From Rhineura floridana (Eukaryota; Chordata; Lepidosauria; Squamata; Rhineuridae), in NCBI RefSeq assembly GCF_030035675.1, contig NC_084486.1, forward strand, positions 95,005,527-95,069,526: a stretch of DNA of 64,000 nucleotides, in the 5' to 3' direction. The notes below the pieces were generated by a model. That model did not search any database, was not told the DNA's origin, and was given only the letters and a program-made list of their open reading frames with translations. The position numbers and the translations under genes were made by a program. Shown in pieces: positions 11,201-22,500 of this stretch. The stretch's first letter is position 1. Each line of letters starts with the position of its first letter.

Positions 11201-12829
11201 TCCTTGGAGCTTTCTGTCCCTACTCTGCTTAAAGAAATTACTGAAAGGCTGTAAAAAACAGTTTGCAGTATTTTACGCTGGGTATATGCAAGTGTGTATG
11301 TATGTATGCATGTGTATGCAAGTATAATTAGCATCCTAGGATTCATTTAATCTTTTTTCCAGTCAGGGTTGATCAATTCATCCATGCAGTTATGTAATAA
11401 GGGGGAGTAAGGGGGACACATGATAGAGGCCTATAAAATTCCGTATGATGTGGTGAAAGTGAACAGAGGAAGGTTTTTCTTCATCTATCAAAACACTAAA
11501 ACCTGGGGTCATTCAGCAAAGCTGAATGGTAGGGACCTGTGGTCAAAGTCTTCTCCACTATGGTCAAATCAATTATATTTCCATATAAATTATAGTAAAC
11601 ATTTCTATATTTACATCTATTTACATCTACATAAATTAGCATATGCATGCATATTTTTTTGGCAATGCATTTCCTATTCTTTTAGTGATGTATAAGTGGC
11701 CACCCTAATCTTCAGAGCTGTATCCTTCTGCAGTGATGATTTTACTATAAAGTGATGCACAGCAGCCAAGTAATAAAGCCAGAATTTGAAAGACAGAGCA
11801 GGGTAATGAAATGCAATGGTACATAGCTATGGGATCCAAAGTGTGTGTGTGTGTGTGGGGGGTCATGTGTAGAACGTGGTTCCATCTGTGGAGCAGAGCA
11901 ATTTTAATAGTACAGCCATTTTAAAAAGAGTGGTTGCACTGCTGTAATTAAAATGGTCCAATCCTGTATGGGAATTGTTTCTTTATGGCAGAGAAACTAT
12001 GCTGCAAAAGTAACGTGAAAACTGAGCCTAATGATGACATTCTTCTCCTGCCCACCACTTTTCTGTTTTATTTCTTTTGATGATTTGCCCCCCACATTTT
12101 TCTGTGGTAAGGTGTTGCTGTGTCATGTCTTTGATTTCCACCTTTATCAGCTGTTCTCAGAGTTGTTTAAGAAATGAGTCCTAGTTTCTCCAGTTTGTAA
12201 GGAGATAAAGGATACCTATCCTATCACAAGTACTTGTACAATTGATAGAGATGCTAGAAGAACTTAAGAGCTGGCATTAGCTTTTTTGGAGATGATAGTA
12301 TGTCTGTCTGCTTAGCTAGATGGTGTGTTTCTATATCATGAATACAGCTAAACATTTGACCTCTTGAGTTTTATAGATTGCCGGGATGCTCTGCCCACCG
12401 AGGCAGTTATTATACAGCATGTTTATGTAATAGCCTATATGCACTCAGCTCCCTGTAAATCATCCATCCTAATGATAGCTATCATTCAATTTATAGCAAG
12501 AATATTGTATTGATAGTATTTGTCGCAAATAAGGGTAGCATGACTGGATAAAAGCTGGATTTGTTTCTAGGTCAGAGTTGAAGTAAATCACTTGCAACAG
12601 TGTATTAGATCAGAATTGATGAGCCTGGAGTCCAGAAGGCCCCTGTAACTCACTGCCGTGCATCTGGCAGAACAGCTTGGCAAATTTATATCGCTCCCCA
12701 GAGCCATTCACCACAGTGGAGAAACAGAATTAATTTCCTAATTCTCACAGCTTCTTCTGCTTCTCTAAACAACCACCTATGGATGTCTGTTCTCCCTTTG
12801 CGTGTATGAGGGCATTTCTAACCCAAGCC
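11201..12829. other. Intergenic stretch, no recognised genes
   Basis: It contains a short (TG)n at about 11842-11858 and a tgtatgtatgcatg patch near 11295. No supported gene or element was seen. Confidence 0.45.
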
Positions 12830-13150
12830 ACCATTTGCACATTCGTCCACAGCTCCATAAACTATGGTTGCCGATAAGAGCCATTGTCATTCTTGTCATT
12901 CATCCCTCCCACGCACCTCCTCTTCCCATGTCCCATCACACGGCGACTTTGGCACAGAGATCCTAGCTTGCATTAAGCCAGTGTTCTTTGTTACGTCTGA
13001 ACCAGGGAGCTCTGGATTAATAGTTAACAAACCAGGATAATAAACCAGGGAGGGGCAATGAAGGAGCACGTGGCCACAACACTCACCCATAGCTTCATAA
13101 AATATGATTTATGAAGCCATGAGCAAAACTTAGCCATAGTGTGCTTGATT
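12830..13150. repeat. Possible non-autonomous DNA transposon
   Basis: The left side has ccataaactatggttgcc. The right side has cataaaatatgatttatg and agccatagtgtgc, partly the inverted counterpart of the left. The class is uncertain. Confidence 0.3.
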
Positions 13151-13195
13151 AGGGCTGAGGTACTGCCATTACAGTCACCTTGGAAATATCTGAAA

Positions 13196-13592
13196 TAAAG
13201 ATATGGATGAGTGACAGAGGAACAGAAGAACCTGCTGGATCAGGCCAGTAGCACATCTAGTCCAGCTTCCTGTTCTCACAGTGGCCCACAAGCAAGATGT
13301 GAGTATAGCAGCACTCTCCCCTCCTGCATTTTCTAGCAACTGGCATTCAGAAACATGCAGCCTCCAACAGTGGAGGTAGAACATACCCGTCAGAGTTAGT
13401 AGCCACTGATAGCCTTATCTTCCATGAATTTGTCTAATCCGCTTTTAAAGCTATCTAAGCTGGTGGCCACCACTGCCTTGTCAGAATGAACTCCATAACT
13501 ATGTTTGGTGTGAACAAGTACTTTCTGTGACCTCTTTGAATAGGTCACTTGAAGCAATAATGAATCAAGTTCTGCCATCAAGTGTCACTTCC
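13196..13592 (-). mobile_element. CR1 LINE 3' end fragment
   Basis: On the minus strand it encodes a decayed CR1 ORF2 C-terminus (ATSLDSFKSGLDKFMEDKAI at 13396-13480), followed by the CR1 3' UTR with the block ggatcaggccagtagcacat. The complete CR1 copy in the window has ATSLDGFKRRLDKFMEDRAI at the same place. It is 5'-truncated. Confidence 0.85.
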
Positions 13593-14012
13593 ATTGATTT
13601 ATCAGAGAGCATAAGGCTGGGGCAGTCCTGTGTATTCATATGTTTCTCTCTTGTTAAGGTCATCCCTAGACATTTTGCAAACCCCAGGCAGCTTTACTAC
13701 ATGTTCTGGGAGTAGGTCCCATGATTCTCTGAAATATTGCAAGGGATCCTAGGGTGTGCTTTTGGAGTGCAGGCTGCTTCACAATGACTTCTAAAAATAC
13801 TGCTGTCCCAATCACTTGAGCTGTTTGTATAGTCAAGCCAGCCTTGCATCTTCTGCTCATAGAGGTTTTACTTGTGTCTTAATTGTATTATTCAGCTGTA
13901 ATGTGTAGTAGTACTTTATGGCAAAATGCTTCATGCCCATAGTATTGATTTCAAGAAGCTTTATGGCTGTTTTGTCTGTTTTACTGCATTGCAATTCAGA
14001 AATAAACTCAGG

Positions 14013-14366
14013 TCCAGTTCACATGTAAGGATAACTCCTGGTTTAAAGTAAACCATGGGTTATTGCAAAAGAGCAGTGTGCTTCTGTATGCTGCTCAGTT
14101 GTGTCTGTCCCATCCCTCCCTGTGCTGTACTGGGAGAAAACAAAACAGAGCACTGGTACAACCAGAACAAACCTTAGCTTCCACTCATGGTTGTTTAGGT
14201 AGAAACAAGCCATGAGCGCTGGTTCACATGTAACACTAATCCAACGTTCTGGTTTATTTCTTCCCAGCTTTGTACAGGAGGGAGGGGGGAGGGTTCAGCT
14301 GAGTAGTGTACACCAGCACACTGCTTGTTTGTGGTAAACCATGGTTTATGGCTTATGTGCAAACTG
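14013..14366. mobile_element. Non-autonomous DNA transposon with long imperfect terminal inverted repeats
   Basis: The left arm (cagttcacatgtaagg, aagtaaaccatggg, agcagtgtgct) is mirrored on the right by agcacactgcttg, gtaaaccatgg and tgtgcaaactgg. The interior is GC-richer and has no open frame. The class (hAT-like) is an inference. Confidence 0.5.
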
Positions 14367-15284
14367 GATTACACTGGATTCAGGAAGCAGCTAGTGCTGC
14401 TTCATCAGCTTTGGGCACACAGTGACTGAATTAGGTCCCCAAACAAGCTTGGAATGAGATAAATGTTTTGCTATTAGATTGCAGTAGTCTTGGTTTTGCC
14501 CTGGACAGTTTGTAATAGTCATAGTTTATAGTTAAGCACTGGAGTGTCTCAGATTGTCCTGCTGTTTCCATAATGCAATAGTTGTTCCTGGGGCTGGTCA
14601 CACACAGTGACTAAGATATGGACCATCTGACTCATGCTTCATCTAATGGTCCTGCAACATAAGTGGGAATGGCATCAGTCAAGCTATTTACTCTGTTTAG
14701 GGGTATGATCTGGAGTCTTTTATGCTTTGTCTTTGTTACTAGTATGTTCTGAGAACTGGTGCTTGCCATTGTACATTTATTTAAATTTTTCATCTTTCAT
14801 TGATATAGAATTAGATAACCCTAGATTTTCTTTGTTTCCTCCTCCTAGATCTTCTAAATTTTCAACACTCACAATCAAACAGTGTCCAGACTTCCCCTGT
14901 ATTCTTTCTTGTGTCAACACAGTACCAGACGAATGTAAGAAATACAGGGTTGAACAGTGGTATAGATTAGGTAAAGGAAGCAATTTACTATTCTAAAGGT
15001 GCAGCCTGGAATTTTTTTTTACTCATTGTTAATTCAGTAAAATGATTCATGTTATTGAGCTATGTCATAGCTCTGCAGAAATGTACGGTGCTTCTTTCGC
15101 ATCTCCACCCCAATGAGCTTTGGTCCTTAATCCACACCAAAGGAGCCGCTCAATTACTAAAATAAAGCGAAAGAACTGCTATACCTCAGTTCAGTGATCC
15201 TGTCTTCATCCCTGTTTAGCAACAGATGCATTAGAGAACAAGAGTACAAGAACAACACATAAATCATCAATGGAGGAGGAGTTA
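14367..15284. other. Intergenic stretch, no recognised genes
   Basis: No supported feature was seen. Confidence 0.4.
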
Positions 15285-15420
15285 GCAGCCATTTTATTCT
15301 AGAATACAGGGCCTCCTCTACCACTAGGCAGTGAGGCAGCCACCTCAGGCAGCAGATGATGTGAAAGGAGAGCAGAAACAAGATATTGGAGGATAGAGCT
15401 GTGTGTGCCATTTAGCCTGC
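15285..15420 (+). repeat. Unclassified dispersed repeat (shared with 45225)
   Basis: The block cctctaccactaggcagtga and gcagccacctcaggcagcag appears in reverse complement at about 45240-45295. The two copies suggest a DNA-transposon-derived repeat. Confidence 0.4.
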
Positions 15421-16042
15421 CTTACACGCCCTAAACTAGCCTACTATCCTCAACTGTGGTAGCCTATCTTTTGAATTGCTTTCCCAAATGGGGAACCTCA
15501 TCACTTCTCCTGCTGCAAATAGTGCAATTTTTTGAGTGATTGCAAGGAATGTGCTTTACATCTTTCCTGACCCTCTTGAAAACTGGTTGGTGGATCAATC
15601 TTGCTTTTGAACATGGAATGTTGAATTTTATCTGGAATGTGCATACCCTGTTTGAATTCTTGGTCTATCTTAAGGTTCAATAAGTAAGAAACACTGTCTG
15701 AAAATGCTATGTAATTTAAACCAAGGCCCAATTTCACTTCACTAATCAATAGAAGACTACAATGGAGTGCACTGCAAGGATAAAAACCAAGCTTTGAAGA
15801 CACTGTTGACAGAAGGTCACTTTGAAAAGTACTGAAACTATATCCTGTAATGCTGATATCACCCTTCGTTTTCCCCATCTCATTGCCAATGGCGACATGT
15901 CAGGTATATGGAATAAGCAAAGCTGAATAAAATATGCTGTTATGAGAGAGCTGTTTATGTACATTTATTGTGCATTATGAACAGATTGTACAGTGCAGTT
16001 TGTCCAGAGAAGGTTGGCCTCCGCTTGGCCAACAATGACTCT

Positions 16043-16049
16043 TGAGTCA
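16043..16049 (+). promoter_or_regulatory. AP-1-like TGAGTCA upstream of CLDN18
   Basis: A perfect TGAGTCA lies about 240 bp 5' of the CLDN18 start codon, next to ttggcctccgcttggccaa, which resembles an NF1 half-site pair. Position alone supports a promoter role. No TATA box was identified and the transcription start is unknown. Confidence 0.2.
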
Positions 16050-16288
16050 CCTATGGCTTCTAAGGAACAAAGGTGCCGATCACCAGTCCCACTAACCCCA
16101 ACGCATACAGCACCAACCCACAGGACTGAAACTGCGCTATCATGCAAAAACACATTGAGTAAACAAAGCCTGTTAATGGAAACCATCTGATAAGGGCAGC
16201 CACAGTTGGCTGGAACAGTGAATGGGACTTCAGTGTTCCCTTAAGCTTTGCCAGTGGTATCTCAGCTCCTGGTTGCAAGGGCGTTTTC

Positions 16289-16508
16289 ATGTCCGCGACA
16301 ATTTGCCAAGTGTTGGGCTTTTTTGTCTCAGCCCTGGGTTTTGCCGGCTGTATTGCAGCCACAGGGATGGACATGTGGAGTACCCAGGACTTATATGACA
16401 ATCCAGTAACGGCTGTATTCCAGTATCAGGGCCTCTGGAGGAGCTGTGTCAGTCAGAGTTCGGGTCTTACAGAATGCCGGCCTTATTTCACAATTCTTGG
16501 GCTTCCAG
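16289..16508 (+). CDS. CLDN18: CLDN18 coding exon 1 (18.1-type)
   Basis: It encodes residues 1-73 plus the first base of codon 74: TM1 and the first extracellular loop. It starts at the only in-frame ATG giving the claudin N-terminus MSATICQVLG and ends at CCAG before GTATGG. Residues T41-A42 and Y46-Q47 resemble the stomach isoform, while the rest is lung-type. Confidence 0.96.
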
Positions 16509-19500
16509 GTATGGGCTACCCCAGCGATGCAATGAAAGCAAATGATTTTTCATAGACTAGCAAGAAACAATATTTAAAAGATCTTGCTAATATAAATGGA
16601 GACTAATATTGACTGGAATGAGTAGATAGATGTAGTTATAAACATGGAATCAATTGCCATAAGTAAAACTGTCACACTGAAGATATTAAAGTACAAACAT
16701 AGTTTTAAAATATCACATAATGTTATAGGAAAAGATGTCAGAAACTAGTGTAAAAAACTAACCAAACTCCTTTTCAGAGCATCAGTTTCCATCTGCCAAG
16801 TCAAGACTAAACGCTGTTTGGGTGAACTGATTTGATTCCATATTCTAAATATTGTTGTGCACACCCACCAGTGAAAGAAAGCATTTTCTCACAGGACAGC
16901 CAATAGGATGAATTGTTCCACTATGAAAAGTAGATACTTGGCCTGAAGGCATTGGAAAGTTAAATGTTATATCATTTCAGGCTCATCCCATTTCTGAAGT
17001 TTTACCAGAACTACCAGGGTCAAAATGATGTGTTTAATTGGCAGGGTGTGTGCATGGTGGAAAGTAGATGAGAGCCAATTTCTGTTATCAAGAAAGGGGC
17101 TGGTTTTAAAATCTGGGACAGTGTAAACTGCAAACATAGTACAACCATAAAATGACTTCGGAATTGATAGACATGCAAAAGATTTAAATGAAACAAATCT
17201 AATATGTCATGAATTTCACAAAGTATGCATATTTCATCTTTGAAAATCAAATTTCTGATTTTTACAATCAAGCTTGCAAGGCTTCAAGTGGTAACAATGA
17301 AGCCATTCTAGTGTGATTTTCATTTGATACAATTGTAAATTTTTATATTATAATAATTGTATATATTTTATATTTCTAAATTGCTGTATAACCCTGGGAA
17401 CTTATGGTGAAGGGTGGATGATAGTGGTGGTGGTGGTAATGGAATATATTTTCTGTTGGTTGTATTTGGTTACCTTTTAAATGTTCTTGCTTGACCCAGA
17501 TCACTGGGTCTATGAGGATTCAGTATCTAAATAAATAAATATAAACTTGTTTGGTATTATGCTATCATTCTCTGTTAGATACCTTGATTTTTACTATCAG
17601 TGATTTACTATCAGAAGGTGCACAAAAGACGATAAGGTAGACTGGGACTCTGATCTTAAATATGCACCTAAATATGGTTTGCTGCTAAATACAGTTCCAG
17701 GATTTTTATGTCCATGGTTGCACAAACCACACCACTTGGAAATAGTATACAAATAGTGAAATTTAGTTTCTGTGTTTGATAAGAAATCTGTTGGTCAATG
17801 AGTTTCTGATATTTTGTCCATTCAAAAAATTGACTTGCTCATGGCACAACAACTAACAATTATGTAACCAGGGTAAGATGTCTTGAAATGGTTTCTCTCT
17901 CACACAAATATATGTTGGAACATCTATCATTTTATAAAAAATAGCATCCAAACATTCAAAACACACAGATCTTCTATTCTAATTATTAATAAAGCACACC
18001 TGCATGCTTTTGTTTTTTATTGTTTTTTGTTGTTCAGATATGTTTCTTAGTTTCCGATCTTGATAAAACAGGAACCGCTGAAATGAATCATGGGCAACTA
18101 AAAGTAGAACATGATACATTGCCAGATCATGCATTACATTTCTCTTTGCTTCCTTCTGTTCTGTACACAACACATACAGTGACCACCACCCTTTGGTGCT
18201 GATAGCACTCATCCAGTAACTCTTGTTTTCCTTTGTGTAATAGTGAAAATCATGTCTAACTTGATGAATGGGGGTCTGAAAATGTCTGGATTGTTAACAT
18301 TTCTTATCCTGCATTGACTGTGGACTGATAAGACCACACCTCATGAATAGAATGAATCATATGGCAGCAAATATGATTTGCTACAGAAGGTACCAAGGTA
18401 GCCTACAGAGGGTAGCAGCAAACCATTTGCTAGATGAGTTCTTGAATCTCCTAGATCCCTATGACACTCTGATCATAGCTTTTTCAGAGTGATTCCCACA
18501 GGAGTGTTCTTATAGGTCAGTTCTGTATCCTTACTCTTCTTGCACTTAGTTATGTGGGAATAACAAATAACAATACCTGCTTCTGAGACAAATCCCACAA
18601 GCCGAGCAATCTCAGAAAGGATAGAATCTGTCAATAAATCACTTAGGAGTTTGCAGAGCTCTTCCATCGGTTTTCTCCAAGAATTCAAATTCAGAAGCTT
18701 CATCATAGTTTTGGTAATTGCTAATAGAGTATACAGTGTGCTATTGGGATAGGGTTGCTGTCAAATTCTACCTAGGAGAAAATTTGTACAGGTAGATTGG
18801 GGTAAAATACAGGGATGTTGGCTTACTGGAATCCACAGCGTTTCCAGAGGGTTACAGCATGTCCCTTCTGCTCTGCCATAATAACATTTTGCAGTGGATT
18901 ATGAGAATGATGATGGTGATAATGATGATGATGCAGACTGTTGGGTATTGTGCAGAATGAGAGTACTGAAAATTATTGGCTACTATGTGGACTACAGTCC
19001 TTTGAGTGAAGCACATATGGGCAACAATGCCCACAATCTGTGTAATAGCTCAGTACATGCTCCCATTTGCATTTTACTCACAGTCATGTTGTATCCTGGT
19101 TGCACATAGAGTATACTTAGGATGCTGTGTAACAGAAGATGAATCATAAATTCCCAGAGGCATCTGGGATCTGTATAATTTGTGTAACATCTTCATATTC
19201 TTTTTACAAATTCATGTAGTTGTTTGCTGCCTAGTGATTATTTTATACCACCTTGTGATTTTAAATAAAAGGTGGTATAAAAATATCTCAAAACAAATAA
19301 AATATTCTTATGTTTCTTTGGACCTCTTGATGGCAGCAATCACAGCAATAGTAAGGGCATGTTCTACTTACACAGAGGCCACTAGCTCAGGAACTGATTT
19401 CATCTTCACGTTGCCCTGGTGGTATAGCAAGCAACACAGTACAATAAACCTTATACCGAATCGGACCATTGTTCCATGTAGCCAGGGAAGGAAAGATCTG

Positions 19501-22500
19501 TCAGTTTCAGTCTTCTCAATTCTTCATTGCTTCAATCTTAAATTCAGCTCTCCAGATCTCTGTAGCAATTTGTGTTTTTTTTAAATCCTTATATAAATTA
19601 TCTAGCATTTCTCAAGGTGTGAATTTCTCCAATGTGCATATTTTGCCAGCAATTTATCCGGCTATAATGCATTTTATATGTTATTTTCACCAATATATTC
19701 ATGTTTATGCACACTTTCCTTAATATATACATTTTTGTAAATGCTGGTCGGTTGGAGAGCTGCATTGCAAAATTCAGGTATGTGCGAATATTGAAGGATG
19801 GCTGTGTTTCAGTTCTCATATTGTTTTGGAAACGGCAAATTTGATAGATTCAACATTAAATGTAAACTGAAAAAAATTCACCCCCATCCCTATTCCATAC
19901 ACACTTCCAAACCACTTCTTTGTGTTTAGGGGATAAGCCATTAGGTGTGGGACAGGTAAAGGTGAGGCTCCCTGCTGAAAGTTGATCATCATTGCCTAAA
20001 AAGCCTTTTTCACTGCACAATTTGATTTCAAACTGTGCAGGCAAAGGAAAACAGGTCACCTGATATCATTGTGATGCAAGGCGATTGACAGATGGGTGGC
20101 CCTGCCCACCTATCAAAGTAGATTCACCAATGATGGGGGAGTTAAGCATTCAGCATGTCAGCCAGATCCAATTTCCCACCCCTGGAATAAGCCCTTCCAT
20201 GAACAAATGACTAGTGAAGAATTTAGCTCAAATGTGGTAGGGGAACTATTTCCCACTGCAGTCTTGGCTCTAGTCTGCTGGAGGACAGGCTACTGTCTGT
20301 CCAGTAGGGCTGGCCCAGAAACTAGCATGTTTAACAAAATACACAAGAGCGTGGCATGAATAACTTTGGATCAAGGTCTGGATAGCAGATTGCATTTATT
20401 AGGTAGCTGGGGGAAGCAACAGAGATGAAATCAGAGCTTTTCCAGAGACATACATTTATTGAGATAATGTAACAAACTGGTAATGTAATAGTTAACTGTG
20501 AGGACTGCCCCAGAGAAGGGAGGGAAAGAGGGGGAAGTAGTGATGCAGCTTTCAGTCAAGGAAACCACACTGTGATTGCTTTAGATTTTGGGGGAAAGGG
20601 AGGGAACTTGCAGTGGGAACTGGAAAATTTGAAAGTTTGTGTGTTACATTTTTAATTGCTTCCCACAACCAATGGAAGTCCTAAAGCCATTTCCAGAACC
20701 AGAAATAAAACACAGAAAATGAATACATAATGAAGTATCCATTAGAACAATTCAATACAAAACAACTATACTACGGCGTTCATCCAAAATAATAAAAAGA
20801 TGAAGAGATAATTTTTAACCCCCTACACCACCAGAATGAACACCAGACAGCCACCAGTCAGACCAGTAGTACTATCCAAATGTCCAGGAAAGCAAACACA
20901 TATTTGCCTGCTATCAGAAAGATGACATTGTTGGCACTCTGCGACCTTCTTGTGCTCTGTCCGAAACAGAGAGGAGGTGAGGAGACATAATTCAGTCCCA
21001 AAGAATTAACAAAAAGAGAAGACTTCCCTCAGCAAAGTTTTACCAGGCAGAATCAGTGCTTTTTGTCCTGGCACATATGGCATATTTATCAAGGTATGAG
21101 TACCAGCACCTTATGTATATATATTTTACAACAAATAAAACAAAACACTGGGCAGGATGCATAGTGAAATAGTATTGGAAGCTGGGATTCCAGGCTGTGA
21201 CCATAATTCTGTCTAGCCGTTCCTTCTAGGGACTAGCTGTAGTCCTCAGATTCCTTCTTGTTTGCTCACACAGCCTTTAGATATTGTGGCAAATGCCTTG
21301 TCAAGGACCTCTTGTTTAGATTTTTTGCTATGGAAATTCAAATAGATGAAATAGAATAGATGATTGTTAAATAACCTCATGTTCCATGTCTACTTTCCTT
21401 GGAAGAAAGGCTTATAAGGTTGGCTTGGTTGCAAGGCTGAACCTCAGCTGAGAGTCAGCATGTACCAGCATTTTACAAGGGCAGAAAGCAACAACAAAAC
21501 AGGTACAAGACTAGGTGTGACAGGCATATTATGTAAATGACAAGGGCCATACCCACAAGTGAACAATCTAGGTACAGTTCTATCCAGGAGGAATGTGTAC
21601 ACTTCTTGATGTTTGCTCAACCAACGTTAAGCATGCTGAGAGACTTTGCATGTGGACCTTTTTGAATTATCAGAAACTTTCTGCTTTCCTATGAACAGCC
21701 TATGCTTGCTTGAACATAAGAAGTTATGTTAATTTCTGCATTTTATGAAGAAATTATTTTGTCTGCCTTGAATGTACTGCCAATTGTTGCTTTGAACCAT
21801 GTCCCTTTGATGAGTTTGATTTTGGTTATATGAAGAATTGTGAGCAATGTGCCTTTGCTACTCATTTAAAGGGTTATCCCCCCATGTGTTTTGCAGCAAT
21901 GTTTCAGGCTGTGAGAGCTCTGATGATTGTGGGCATCGTGCTGGGTGCTTTTGGCCTCCTGGTGGCTATTTTTTCCCTGAAGTGTTTACGGATTGGCAAC
22001 ATGGAAGACTCTGCAAAAGCAAATATGACTCTTACTGCCGGAATCATGTGTATTGTAGCTGGTGAGTTAGCATTCATATTGTGGCCCATGGCACCATCTG
22101 TTCTGTGAGAGACAATTGGACTTTAGAGGGTGAATGCATTTAACAAACTTACAGCGAATTACTAATATAGATAAACAGACACTTGGGCTCTCCTGAACTT
22201 TACCATCAGTGACTGCTGGTGGCTCCATGTCTGTGGGACAGTGGAATCCGCTCTAGGTTTTAGTTCAGACTGAAGCACTTTGGACAGCTCCTTGAAACTC
22301 TCAATTAGAATCTAGAGTGGATTCCACTGCCCCACTGACATGGAGCCACCAGCCTATACTGTTTGCTCAACAAAGTATTTGAACAGAATGGGTGTTTTGT
22401 TGCTTTGGTGCAACTCCAGGTTAATATCAGCATTTTGATTCAAAGACTCGTGCACTTGATCCTACTCTTTACATTGCACAGGAGAATGTGATATTAGGTA

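Noticed and set aside
16060-16401. A 113-codon minus-strand frame ending in a hydrophobic stretch (FVYSMCF...LGLVGLVIGTFVP)
   Set aside because: It overlaps CLDN18 exon 1 in antisense and shows no start context or homology I recognise. It is most likely a shadow of the coding exon and its leader.
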